NCBI RefSeq assembly: GCF_902148855.1
Contig: NC_043974.1
Span: 24,669,192 to 24,733,191 of the forward strand
Direction of reading: 5' to 3'
Length of the DNA: 64,000 bases
From: Sphaeramia orbicularis
Taxonomy: Eukaryota > Chordata > Actinopteri > Kurtiformes > Apogonidae
Shown: positions 11,827-23,827 of the stretch, in pieces
How positions within the stretch are numbered: position 1 is the stretch's first letter
Layout: each line of letters starts with the position of its first letter
Position numbers and translations under genes: made by a program
The notes under the pieces: model-generated
What the model was told of the DNA's origin: nothing
Database searches by the model: none
The model's input: the letters and a program-made list of their open reading frames with translations, nothing else

Positions 11827-12488
11827 ATGCACCTCCATCCGCTGTCTTTTTCTTTCCTCTTCATCCTGGTTGCCGGGGTAGCAGTGATGTGCGTTGCCGT
11901 GACAACCACCCTGCATGGTTTCAGAGGCTGTGCGGTTCGAGAGTTCTCCTTTGTGGCCCAGAAGCCCGGATGCAAAGGGCTGCGCATCACTACCGAGGCC
12001 TGCTGGGGGCGCTGCCACACCTGGGAGGTAACAGCCATGTGTCTTTGTAAACTGTTGTTGATTAAAAGTGAGAGGTATCATTTTTAATACTGCTGTGCAA
12101 ACATGAGGTGACACACAGCAGTTACATTTGGATGATGAGGCCTTTTCTGCTGTTGCATACATATATACAACTTTTTCTCGCTTGTTGAATCATCCATGGC
12201 CATCCTCCATGTGAGTGACTTTGAGTCAAGTAGAGTCAGATGCAAACCCTCAACATGCACAAAAGATAGTCAATTTAACATATAACTTCATGTGCAAGTT
12301 TCTTTCTTTGACTTGAATTTCACTCCTAAAACATCTCTCTCAATCTGTGGAGGAAAATTATACAGAATTCAATTTTTTGTACTTTAATTAAATTCAACAT
12401 ACAATCATGGGAGCCAATAGAGAAATATTGTGAAATACTGACAAATATGCCTCTCTATTCATTATTTTTCATGTTTTATCTTTATTTA

Positions 12489-12565
<77 letters not shown>

Positions 12566-14128
12566 TCCTTTTCATCATGTTGTGTGTCTCGTTTCATTTC
12601 ATTGTTTTGTCCGGTTACATAATTTACCTGTTTTAGTTTTCTAATCCAGTTGATTTCACATTTGTTATATTTTACATCTAATGTCTCACATTTCATATGT
12701 TTTTGCTGATGTCAACATTTCTACACTCTAACAAACAACACATTTCTTCTTTGTAATTTAGATAAAATCACTCTTATCATATTCTTATTGTTTTTCTATC
12801 CCAGTTTAAGACTCATTAAAAACAGCTCTGCAACCCTTTTTGGATCCCAACCCTAAACTTGGAAAACACAGCTTTGTTGTAATGTTCCTGAACACAACAG
12901 TGCACATGGGGATATTTTCTCTGAATTATGATTCAGATGGTTTTTTACATCTTTGTGAGATAATATGCAGTCATATACAGCACAAACAGACCTTTTTTTC
13001 TTGTATGCTCTTAAAATCTTTAATATCTGGCACAAATCTGTTCTGGAAAATCAGAGAAAAAACTGTTCAGACGTAACGTAACCTCAGACATATAAAATCA
13101 GAAATACTTAATTAATGCCAGGATGGGAAATTATTAGTTGCAGCACGGACAGAGCAAAGGAAGACAAAGTGCAAAACAATAACCATGTATAAAATAATTT
13201 AACACACAGAGAATGACTCTAAATGAATAAATTAACTTTTAACCCACAAAGACCCAGTGCTACTTCTGTGGCAGTTCCCAAATAAATTTTGATCTATATT
13301 TAATATTTCTTGAGTGATTTATTATAATACTATGCTCTGAGTTTGGTATTTGTAAGCGGTAATCAGGTGTTTTCCTCTATTTAATTCATTGATCATGTAG
13401 ATGTTCATAAAAGCTCAGTGTAAATTCAAAGGTTATTATATCAAAACTGAGAAAACTGAAGAAAAAGTGACCTTTTTCTTAAAAATCTATCATTAGCTGA
13501 ACATAAACCAAGTGTGTCCATCACTGTCATTGATCCAACTCCATGGGTTTTACTGGTGAATCAGTATTTTAGAAGATGACGGTGTTTCCATGGTCAAAAC
13601 AAAGCGTTTGACCATCCAAATGGATCATATCTGATGACCATGAACAAATGATAAACTGTATTTTACACCAATTATTTACATGTATTGATAGGATTAGAGA
13701 CTTAACAGATATTAAACGATTTAGATCAGTAATGGTTTTGGCTGCCAGCAGCTGTTTGGGTCTTTATGGGTTAATACAGTGCAGAAAAACCTTGCTGAAT
13801 CTCATTGTTGGCACATAAATAGTTGTATCTATAAAAGAAAAGCAGAATAATCAGAGGTAATAGAATAAAGTAAGCTTTATTGTAATGGTAAATACTATTG
13901 TATAGTGTATTCAAATTTAACTGTGTGTGTTTGCTGCAGAAACCTGTGCCAGACCCTCCCTACATCCACCGCCACCACCGTGTGTGCACGTACAGTCGTA
14001 CTCGGCACATGACGGCCCGTCTACCTGGCTGCCAGCCCGAGGTCTCCCCTCTCTACCACTACCCCATGGCCCTGCACTGTCACTGCGCTGTCTGCTCCAC
14101 ACAGGACACAGAGTGTGAGACCTTCTGA
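11827..14128 (+). CDS. gphb5: thyrostimulin beta subunit (glycoprotein hormone beta 5)
   Basis: Coding exons are 11827-12027 (67 codons, donor GAG|GTAACA) and 13940-14128 (acceptor TTGCTGCAG, 62 codons plus TGA), in phase 0; 129 aa. The product is the beta chain of the secreted cystine-knot hormone thyrostimulin, which pairs with GPHA2 and can activate the TSH receptor in vertebrates. Residues 1 to about 25 are a hydrophobic signal peptide. Ten mature cysteines (35, 49, 59, 63, 83, 98, 114, 116, 119, 126) match the GPHB5 pattern, including CWGRC and the C-terminal CHCAVCSTQDTEC block. As in all GPHB5, the seat-belt cysteines of classical beta subunits are absent. The N-linked sequon that human has after CTY is missing here (CTYSRTRH). 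It lies tail to tail with gpha2, about 1.5 kb apart. The start was chosen as the only ATG giving a signal peptide. Confidence 0.96.
12491..12562 (+). repeat. (ATT)n followed by poly(T)
   Basis: About 12 ATT units run into about 35 T residues, inside the gphb5 intron. Frames here are artefacts. Confidence 0.9.
13239..13774. mobile_element. TTAA-target MITE (piggyBac-like), 536 bp
   Basis: Ends are TTAACCCACAAAGACCCAGT and, inverted, CTGTTTGGGTCTTTATGGGTTAA, with TTAA at both edges (13239-13242, 13771-13774). The interior has no long frame. A related copy is at 53304-53589: both share ATCATGTAGATGTTCATAAA and flanking sequence. It lies in the gphb5 intron. Confidence 0.78.
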
Positions 14129-14188
14129 GGATGCAACGTCCACGTCTCAGCATGTTCCCAGCAACTGTAACCACGATAAACAAAACTG

Positions 14189-14194
14189 AATAAA
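14189..14194 (+). terminator. gphb5: gphb5 polyadenylation signal
   Basis: AATAAA lies 61 bases after the gphb5 stop, followed by a GT-rich patch (CACTGAGTGGGTGACTCTGTG). This gives a short 3' UTR. Confidence 0.7.
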
Positions 14195-14214
14195 AGTTAT
14201 GAAAACACCATGTT

Positions 14215-15600
14215 TCACTGAGTGGGTGACTCTGTGAGGATGCTTATATAAAAAACAGTATCATCAGTTAACAAAACAACTCTTCTACCACACAATTGTC
14301 TGGTTTTTGTTTAGAAAGAAGAAAAAAAATTGAACACATGACCCAGTATCTGGCCAACTGGGTTCTTAACAGCCAACACAGTAACAGTTTTTAATACAAT
14401 AACAATGCATTACCTCATTATGTTTTCATGGTTATGGATGTTGAATCGGATTAAATCACTGCTCGGCCCAGCTGGATATTTTTCCTTTGTTTTCACAATT
14501 TATTGCAGGAAAATACATAATAGTGGTCAGGCTTTTCAACTAATAGCTTGATGTGCTTTTAGTAGCACTAATGAATTTCATCATTTTATTTGGGGAAACA
14601 TTACACGCACAGATTTTTAAACATTCTGGAAAACTCTTTCCATAAAGGTGAAAAATGTTATATGCCACTAAAAAAAAAAAAAAGACCTGTGTGCATCTTG
14701 GGTAAAGACAGAAAACGAATCAAAGTTCTACAAAACACAGGATATTTGCAGAATAGAAATTTATTGAAATACAATTTCATCACAAACTATACAGTGCATT
14801 TTCTCTTTGCATTTTCCAACATTCTTTAGTTTCTCAATAGATATTTACAAAATGTCCTTAAGTTCAAATTCATAAATATAAATAACGTTTGTACATTCTT
14901 TAGTCTTTTGTCTGCGTTTAGTGGTTATGAACTGACTTGATTCCAAAGACAATATTTTGACTGTTTTCGGTTTTGAGTCATTGATTATCTTGTTGACCAA
15001 CATGTTTACCTCTATTTTATGTGGTTGTGATGTCTAAATACCTTTTAAAGTCATCATAATGTTCTTTTTTGCATATTTTAAATGTGAAGAAGAGGTGAAA
15101 TGAGCAATGTGCCCGGGTTTCATCTGTAGCTGCTGTAAAACTATGTTTGCGAAGCTTTTTTGCAGAGTGTGTGAATGAAAGAATGGTGTACACAGCATCA
15201 AACACAAATGTGTAATAACAATCAAGTTTCCTTAAAAGCTTCACTTGCTCCCACAAACATACGTAAACACACAAACAGTATGTCTCTATAGGCATAAAAA
15301 TGAGAAAAGTCCCTTTCAAGATTGAAGTATTTAATGACCCATTGTGTCTGAACTCAAGGGTCTATATACAGTAGTTCTGGGAAAACTTCTTCAAACGTAA
15401 CTGAATATTTTTTGTTCTGTCCACTTTCATGTTTTCAGGAGAGATGGTTGACTTTGTTTTAAATTTTACATTCAAAACAGTTTATAAGAAACAGAAAAAG
15501 CATAGTTGCAGGTGCGTTGTTGAGAATAAAGCTGTTCCCTCTAGTCATTCTGTGTTATGTGGAGTTTGATCCTGCGTAGTTGGAGTTTCGCCGTGTGATG
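14215..15600. other. space between the convergent gphb5 and gpha2 genes
   Basis: No gene. The right part is the gpha2 3' UTR on the minus strand; ATTAAA on that strand (15330-15335) is a possible polyadenylation signal about 270 bases after the stop. Nothing else was recognised. Confidence 0.45.
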
Positions 15601-15602
15601 TG

Positions 15603-17071
15603 TCAGTAACGGGACCTGCGGCACATGTCGCAGCGACACGCCCTCGCTGTCAGGATCTCTATTTCGTCATGGTGACGACCTCGAGGGCAGTCCAGGCGAA
15701 CTTTGACCTGTGTGGAGGTGAGCGAGAGGACATGAACAATGATGGAAAATGTATAAATCCAGGATAATAACAAAATATAGAACATCATCTGAATAAGTGA
15801 ATATCTAGTTGTAATATAAAATAATGCCTAAAATAAGATATTGTACATTGCTTATTTGTAATTAATTGATTACACTGCAAAAATCTAAATCTTATCAAGT
15901 GTATTTTTCTCATTTCTAGTCAAAATATCCCATCATACTTAAAATAAGACATAAGCACCTAAAGAGTAACTTTTCAGTGAGATATAAGAACTTATTTTTA
16001 GACAATAGATCTTGAAAATCTTATTTCCAGAAATCTTACAAAGGTCATTTTCACTTGTTCCATTGGCAGATTTTTTTGCTTTATTCAAGGTTTTTTTGCT
16101 TAGTTCAAGCAAAAACATCTGCCAATGGAAAAAGGTGAGCATTGTCTTGACATTATTTTCACTAGAAATGAGAAAAATACACTTGGTAAGATTTAGATGT
16201 TTTCCAGTGTAACACAGACTATCATGATGAGGAGCTATCATTTTTTTTTTATCAATAATTGTATTTGTAGTAAATAATTAAAGTGCAAATAAATATTATA
16301 ATTTATAGAAAAAAAGGTTGATTATGCAAATGTGATTGTGTGTGAGGTGACTAAAATAAGTGTTTGGTTAATGGGTTGCATGGATGTTTTGTGTTGTAAA
16401 AAGGAAAAAAAATAGTGTGTTAAAGAAAAGGAAGCTAAATCAATTTAATTATTAGTTTGTGAAAAGGGGGTGGAGTCTACATTATACTTCCTCCCACTCC
16501 TTTTTGAGCACCAAAAAATGTGTTTGTTTGTGTCGTACTGTTCTTTATCTGAGGATTTTTATGTACTTGAAATAAAACTAAACTAACACAGACTGAGGTC
16601 CTACAGCATCTTGATTCATCTTGTTCTCTGTTTTTACCTTGGCGTCCTTGCTGATGGTGCAGCATCGTGAAGCAGAAGTGATGTTATGGGTGAAGTTGGA
16701 CGCCACCAGGACAGAATATCTGGAGGGGAAGGCACTGGACTCGCAGTAGCCCACGCAGGCGTAAACCAGGTGGGTGCCTTTACATGTGCCACGACGGTCA
16801 CTGCGGATGGTGACGTTGAAGGCTGCAGATGAGTGGAATCACAAGTAAATTTACTGGTTTCACTTGAACAGACTCATACTATAAAACTATAACGTAGAGT
16901 TCAAAGGTGCTGTTTTCTTTGTGTAGTTACTTAGAGTCTGTGATACTTACGATATAGGTGACATCCCGGGGTGAGGCCATCGTAGCTCCAGCCAATAGGA
17001 GAGAAAAGCAGCAGCAGTGACATCACTGGTAGGACCAGCAGGCAGAGATGTGAGGACACACACGGGGACAT
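15603..17071 (-). CDS. gpha2: thyrostimulin alpha subunit (glycoprotein hormone alpha 2)
   Basis: Coding exons on the minus strand: 17071-16951 (start to TAT C|GTAAG), 16822-16638 and 15707-15603 (TGA); 411 nt, 136 aa. This is the alpha chain of the heterodimer with GPHB5. Residues 1 to about 29 form a signal peptide (LLVLPVMSLLLLFSP core). The mature chain has ten cysteines (37, 54, 63, 67, 94, 95, 109, 126, 128, 131) in the GPHA2 order, with signature stretches CVGYCESSAFPSRYSVLVAS and ARACRCDMCRRSRY. N-linked sequons are at N43 (NVT), N83 (NFT) and N87 (NIT); 43 and 87 match the usual two and N83 looks extra. Splice sites are canonical GT-AG with phases 1 and 0. An acceptor (CCTTCTAG) 12 bases before ATG joins a distant 5' exon. 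Length is close to mammalian GPHA2. Confidence 0.96.
15873..16209. mobile_element. palindromic CACTG-ended MITE, 337 bp
   Basis: It begins CACTGCAAAAATCTAAATCT and ends as the near inverse (AGATTTAGATGTTTTCCAGTG). The arms share AAGTGTATTTTTCTCATTTC in inverted copies. A second, inner inverted pair (CATTGGCAGATTTTTTTGCTT against AAGCAAAAACATCTGCCAATG, 16060-16127) makes the centre a hairpin. It sits in the last gpha2 intron. No coding capacity. Confidence 0.78.
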
Positions 17072-17194
17072 TTGGACGGCAGCCTAGAAGGTCAACACAC
17101 AATGTCAAGGTAGGATGATACCAGTGGGAAAGGTGGTCGCCTCTGAAATGAAGCCAGAGTGGACGTACAGCTCCAAAAAGCTTTGACTCTGGTC

Positions 17195-17560
17195 TACAGT
17201 CGCAGAAAAAATTATTAGACCATCAAAAATCATCAGAAACAATGGTTATGCAATCAAGTACTAACTCCTGTGTGTATCATGTGACTAAAACAGACAGAAA
17301 ACAAAACATGGAATGCCTAAAAGCACTGTTTTTGTCAGTACAATGCCATAGATATTGATGTAAGAACTGAAGTGATTTTGGTTATTATCAAGAAAAGATG
17401 CAAAATGGATGGATATCAGCTCTGAAATTAAACTCTTATGAGCTATTTTTGTTATCATTATATTTGTCCAAACAAATGTACCTTTAGTTGTACCAGGCAT
17501 TAAAATGAACAAGAAACTGAATAAAACAAGCATGGTCTAATAATTTTTTCTGTGACTGTA
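17195..17560. mobile_element. Tc1/mariner-type MITE, 366 bp (copy A)
   Basis: It starts TACAGTCGCAGAAAAAATTA and ends with the inverse, TAATTTTTTCTGTGACTGTA; the TIRs are about 29 bp and TA lies at both edges. A second copy at 53590-53961 is highly similar over its full length. No transposase. It lies in the first (5' UTR) intron of gpha2. Confidence 0.88.
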
Positions 17561-20500
17561 TTTTAAGTTTTTTTTCCAGGGCTCATTCCAATCTCTTGTA
17601 GTTATGGTGATTTGGTGGTAAATAAAAGGATTTAGTGTCTGACATTTTGATTGACAGGTCCACTTTTGGAGTGTCTTTATATTTGGTAAAATGCAGTGGT
17701 TCTGAACTGTAGTTGTGCTTAACAGATTCCTCTAACAAGACTGTAAAATGACTGGATTATGCGTTGCTTGATGAGGTTTACCATAAGATAACATTAGCAT
17801 TCACCATGGTTCTACCCCTTTTGTCCAAATATGGTCACTTATTGGCTCTAAAAAGCCAATATGGTGACAGTCAAATCACAGGACATTATCAAACACTGTA
17901 GTGAAACCGGTTGGACCGTGGAAGTGTGTTTTTCTGTTCCTGTGTGACATAGATGTCCTCCTGTCCTTCAGGAGACCATTGAATCCTGTCTTATTCATTT
18001 AGGAGAGACATGAACACACAAACAGATTCAGTCCAATTCTTTCACTACATCAACAAACTACGGAATTCAAAACAAATGACAATCATAAAACAATGTTAGG
18101 TATCGTATTAAAACATAATTCAGTATAATAATTTTATCTAGGGTTCATCCATCCAATCAGCACACTCAATCCTTGTGACCACACCCACATCAGACATGAC
18201 TGTTCTAGAAAGAATTTTTTTATAAAGCACATGAGAAAATCTGAAAAATGTATTTATATCAAATTAATCTAATGCCTCCATTGTTCATGTCTGCATACCA
18301 CCGATATGTATGCATATTTTCAATGTTATAGTCAAAACTACACTTTATATAAACATTTTAGACGTTATATACGTTATAGTGTTTTTTGGCAGAACAGAAT
18401 GAGGTGATAAGAGAATATACACACAAAGGCTTGGTTTAATACAGAAAAATTTGCAAAAATGTGATAAAAAATATTCAGTGTAACTCTAAACTTTAATTTA
18501 CTCTAATCATAGTGCTTTTATTGTCTGAACTTGAATACTTACAGCAGTTGGTTCCTCTGGATTTTGTGCACCAGCATTTAAAACAGTCTTAATGTTGATG
18601 AATGTATATCCTGAGATGTATTTGTAATTCACAAATGTTGTGATCATAGGTGTCTGTGTGTATTTGTGGAAACATTTTTTCGAAAGTGTTGATACTGAAA
18701 TTGATTGAAAAGACACAGATGCATCAAAGTGCTTTTAGAAATCCACTTCCATCACAGAATTGCAAATAAACATTAGGGATTTCTAGATGATAAACAAGAA
18801 ATGAAAGAAGCGGAAAAGCATTCCTGCTACAAAGAACTGAGGTTATTTTTTCAGTTTTGAGTTTTTCAGATCTCTGTAAAATACGACAACAAAATTATCT
18901 GAGAAAAGAATATGACTAAGGAGGCATCAAAAAATTGCCCGAAAAAGTCAAAGCAACAAAAATCTTGGCCAAATTTGAGCTCAGAGAGGCCATCATTTCC
19001 TTCACTCAACCTGAGGTGATCTTCTGCCACTGAACTTTCTCCACAAATCAAAGCATTTCGCCCTGAGCTCCCTCCATTATCAGTCTCTCCAAGGTGATTT
19101 CCCATCCTGCACGTCTGCCTGTCACTCAAATGAGTAACAGCTAATGTGAATAAAAACAATACTGGCTTTATCTTTTCAATCTGCCTCGTTTAACAGCTAC
19201 CTGCAGACACACGCACACACAAAGACACACATGACCGCTGTCCCATAGTCGGATATTCTCACATATAGAGAAGGTGAGTGTTCCTGTGTGTGCATCAGTG
19301 ATTTATTAACATAATTCATGCCTGATCTTGAGTGAACGTCCATGGATCCACATGGTCACGTAGCACCTCACACACACTCCAACACGTGTATAAACAGTAA
19401 GTCATGTTTTCCTGGGAATTTGGTGATCCCGACCTTTACCCTCTAAAATGGCAGCTCTTTCCAGCTCCGTTTGCCTGCAGTGGGAATGTTGGGAATCACC
19501 CTGGTGATGGCGGGACGACCCTGGAGACGCCATTAACGCTGCTGCTACGACCAAATTAATGGGTCAGGACTGTGTGTGTGGAGCCATTAACCTCATGTCA
19601 GCTGGCGGGGCAGGGGAAATGCCCGACTTTTTCCTCTCATGTGGGGTTTCCACGCCTGAAGGTTTGGTTTGAGTTTTAGGAAACTGGTTTGTAAAACGCT
19701 ACACTTTGGGAGGCATGTAGATGTTTAAGACCACCAATACAGCCCCAAGAATTTACACTGTGGAAAAGTTAACATCCTCTAGACTCTAGAAACAACACCT
19801 TGTTAACATCAAGGGTTTATTAACTTAATGTGGAAAATGATGCTGATTTTTTTTTTTTAGTTTTGCATCTTTTGAACCACTGAAAAAAACTGTTAAATTA
19901 CAGTTTTCTTATATTTAAAATCATTTTCAGACCAGAATGATATACTGCTTTTAACAGCAGATCTTAAGACATTCAGCATTATTACACTTCAATGTCCTCA
20001 TTAAAACTAAACATATAATGTTAACAGTTCTGCAAAGATATTTCAGTAGATCATTTTGTTGAAAATGTTAAACTGTAGCTATATAGATGCAGTTTGGACC
20101 AACTGCACTCATATACAAAAGTGTAATTAGCCCCTTTTCACCATCAATAGTGTTATTTTATGCTTTTTCAGAGTGGCATGATGACACACCTAAATTAATC
20201 TGTGAAGAGTTTTGCAACTGGTCAAGTCATTTTTATAAAAAAAAAGCATTTGGTCCTCTGTATTTTCTGTATCATCTCCTGATGTAGTTTTACAAGAATC
20301 TTGAAATAGATAGAAATAAAATAATTTTGGATGAGATTTCAACTAAATCCTAAAACACAACAACAGAGATCATGCACAAATTGATGAAAGAACATGCAAA
20401 GTATAATATATTGAAATGAAATGTTTGAAGTTTGGAAACATTTCCCTAAAAATATGCATCACATTTTCTTCTGTTGATATGCTTCAGTGTATCAGAGCAT

Positions 20501-20586
20501 CTTCTAAAATGTGGTAAAAGTGACAAAAACATAACTTAAAGGTTTATTCCATCTAAATATAGGATGAGAAAAAGAGCTTATCTTAC
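17561..20586. other. long 5' UTR intron of gpha2
   Basis: If the non-coding exon at 20587 is real, this stretch is its intron. It holds no recognised gene. A frame of 97 codons at 18866-19159 (-) matches no family I know. 19440-19640 is unusually GC-rich and complex for the region (see findings). Confidence 0.45.
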
Positions 20587-20692
20587 CTGTAGTTGCAGTG
20601 AGGAGTTCAGTGTGTTGAGCCTGGGTGAGTGCAGGGCAGGTGAGTCTGTTGACAGGTGGGTGAGTGTCTGATCTGAGCCTCATACAAGGATA
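20587..20692 (-). promoter_or_regulatory. gpha2: probable gpha2 non-coding first exon and TATA promoter
   Basis: On the minus strand the exon ends in an excellent donor, CTGCAACTACAG|GTAAGA (exon edge 20587). About 30 bases upstream of the assumed start, GCTATAAGTGCC (about 20716-20727) is a good TATA box. The only acceptor it obviously fits is the one 12 bases before the gpha2 ATG (exon edge 17083), giving a 3.5-kb intron. The transcription start near 20692 is inferred. Confidence 0.55.
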
Positions 20693-21093
20693 TAAGTGAC
20701 TCAGGTAAGAGCGAAGGCACTTATAGCTCTGGACACACCCACAATTAGAGAGCTGACAGTGTGTATATCTTAATTTTCTTCTCTACAGGGTTCTCTCTCG
20801 TTTCTCTTACTAGTCTTTCTACCTGTGCAAGAAAACACGGAAAATTATATATATATATATGTAAAAAAAGAAACCTCCTTTAAGTCGTCTCTGTCCTTCT
20901 TCTGTGTGTTACCATCTCCTGGTCCCTCCACCCTCCCCCTCCTCGCTCCTCTGTTTTAAACCTTTAGGGGGACCGCTGTGACACAGAGGAAAACTAGATA
21001 GGTTTTCCATCAACGCACCACCACAATAGTAAGAACACACACAGCTTTACCTCACTCGTGTGCACATGCATGCATAAAGACGCACACACCGGC

Positions 21094-21095
<2 letters not shown>

Positions 21096-21133
<38 letters not shown>
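21096..21133 (+). repeat. (CA)n microsatellite
   Basis: About 19 uninterrupted CA units. Confidence 0.92.
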
Positions 21134-21135
<2 letters not shown>

Positions 21136-23827
21136 AAGCAAACATGTATGCATGCACGCCTACAAAAATGATCCAGGGCCTGAGCTGCCAGCTGATACAC
21201 ACTGCAAGTGAACTAATAAATGAACTAATAGGAGACTTCACACACATACACACACACGAAACGTCCGCCTGTGTTTTCCATTTGTGGCTGCAGGAGGAAG
21301 GGCAGGGTTCGGTCAGAAGATATTGTGGGTTTAGGTCAGCTGTGAGTGTGTGTGGCACATGGTGGGTATATTCTGGGGAACGCCCGGCTCTGCTTCTCTT
21401 CTTCCTCATCTTGAACTGATCTCAGGAACCACGTACTCCAAGTCCTTTTAATAGACTTTTATTCGTTGGATTTCTGCAAAGCCATCCTAAAATATGTCAC
21501 AAAGGTCAGAAGATACTAGATCCTCACACATGACGTTCAGGAATAAAACTGATCACTTTTGGCAGCCCTCCACAAAATAATAAAAGTGAGTTCAGGGTGA
21601 AGGAACAAATGTCTTACTTGCTGGAACATATATCCCAGACATCACCAGAAGAGGAGGAGGCGGGGGGTCGAGGGGATCTCTAGGTTGAATTTCCTCTCCT
21701 AATGTCTCTTCCATTTTTTGGTTTTGGTTTATTGAGTTCCTGGTCTTTCTGGAGACGCTGGCTGGGGTCAGGAATACTTGCTGTCACAGTCCTGCCAAAC
21801 CCACTGAGACGCTGTATGTGGTATAGAGCTATAAAAACGGCTTAACTTTACTCTCAAATAGTGATCCAGTGTGACACGCTTTATTGTAATTAATTTACTG
21901 TAGTTGGATCTCAAATGCAGTTTTATTACCATTAAACTGTAAACCTCACATCTGCCTTTTATCATAAATCAGCTGGAGCTTCAGATTTAAATGCACAACA
22001 TTACATAAAAGCACCAAAAAAAAACCAAAACAATGCTATGGGGGCATTTCTGCAGAAAAGTATGTCATCTTATCAAATAACTTAGCGTTGATGCTTTACT
22101 TTTTTATGTCTGTATTGAAAAACAATATAAAAAAAAAAAACAGGCTGCAAAAATAAATCATTCATCAATCATCATTTTACAATTTACATAAAAAATGTGC
22201 CAGATAAATAGTGAAAAACTGAAGTGTATGATCATCTATACAGGGATTTAAAAGGCTTACATAATAAAGCATTAAAACCATTTATGGTATTTTAGTGTTT
22301 ACAGAAAAAACGATCTAAATAGCTCAAAAGTGAAAACTGAGATCATTGTGTTGTGTTGAGTCTGTGTTTCTTCACACGAATATCACATCAGAGCTAAAAT
22401 AAACTGAGCTTTACATTAATGATGGCAGTGTGAACTATTATACTTGAGTTAAATGAAAAAAGTTAAGTCCCCATCTCTGCGAATTAGTGCTAAAATGCTA
22501 AAATGAAACAAAAAATGTGCAACTCATATGATATGATGTCCTTTATTGGCCTGGCAGTAGTGCAGCATTACAGCTGCACTGGCAAAAACACCAATATAAT
22601 AAAAATACAATACATTCTGTAACCAGGCAGTACAGTACAACACCAGGACACAACAACAGATACAAACAGCAACATAACGTCTAGACACTGTAATGAATAA
22701 TATAAAATGGACAGCACTAGGAAAAGAAATAATAAGAATACATAAGATACAGCATATTTCAAACAGTAACCTAAAAAGCAGGACTGAATAATACTCAAAG
22801 TTTGAGCTCATGTTTCTTGCGTAGTGTTGAGAAAGTATCGAGAACAGAAATTGTAAAGTGGTTATTTTCACATTTTCTGGCACGGTAACATTTACCTGAA
22901 GGCAACAGTTGATAATGGGAATGTTCAAAGTGCTGAGTTTCCTTCAGACTGGTGAACTGAGGGTCACAGAGTGAAGATATAAAGAATGAGAAGGATAAGT
23001 GCACTGATAGTTTTTTTTTTTTTCTTTTCATTGCATTTGTTGAAAACGGTAGCAAAAAAAATAAAACATGAGTACCCTTGAAACCCTGCTTTATGTATGA
23101 CATGAAATATTGTTCACCTTTCACATTCTGGAAATAAGAATAGGAACGTGAAGGTTAGAAGGTAAAATAATACAATAACCCTGAAGAAACTTAATATGTT
23201 CAGTTTGTAGCAATTAGCTCTGACCGTGAGGGAAGTGGCAAAAAATTACAAAAATATCATATTCACTGCTAAATGGTGGATATATTTTTGTACATTTGGA
23301 TCTAATACTAGTACATAGAACATCTACTGGTGAAACCTCATGTGATACTTTATTCCACAATACAGATATTTTCCTCAAAACATTTATTTTCCTCCTCCCT
23401 AGAAAAAATTCTGTCCCCATAGATGATTATTATTTTTATTTTTACAAAATATCTTTGTCTGCACAATGCAAAAAATTACAAACCAACACAAACTCTTGGA
23501 CAAACCATTGTCTCCAGTTGGACACAGTGAACCTTAAGACACAGACGTTTTAGTCTGCCATGAAGTTGAGGAGCAACAATAGTTATATTACAGATTTAAG
23601 TTAACCTAAGTGTTGGATTGTCAAAACATTGTCACTATGACTATCCTGATCACCTATGTGTTTATATCTGTAAATTATATTCATTTTCATCTATATACAT
23701 GTATTTGTTTCTATCAGTGGTTTTTGAATTTTGAGATCCAGGTTAGGTTGGTATGGGGGTCACCATTGGTTCTGGGATACTTTTTTGTGTTTGTATTGTA
23801 CTTTTGGAGATGCAAATGAAAATACAT
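21134..23827. other. intergenic stretch, no gene seen
   Basis: I see no exon of a known family. A block at about 22530-22990 (starting GATGTCCTTTATTGGCC) has the look of an old retroposon 3' region, but I could not name it. The 134-codon minus frame there is hydrophobic and AT-driven. Confidence 0.35.

Noticed and set aside
22524-22928. 134-codon minus frame rich in Cys, Val, Tyr and Leu
   Set aside because: It overlaps what looks like an old retroposon tail and has no family match; composition explains it.
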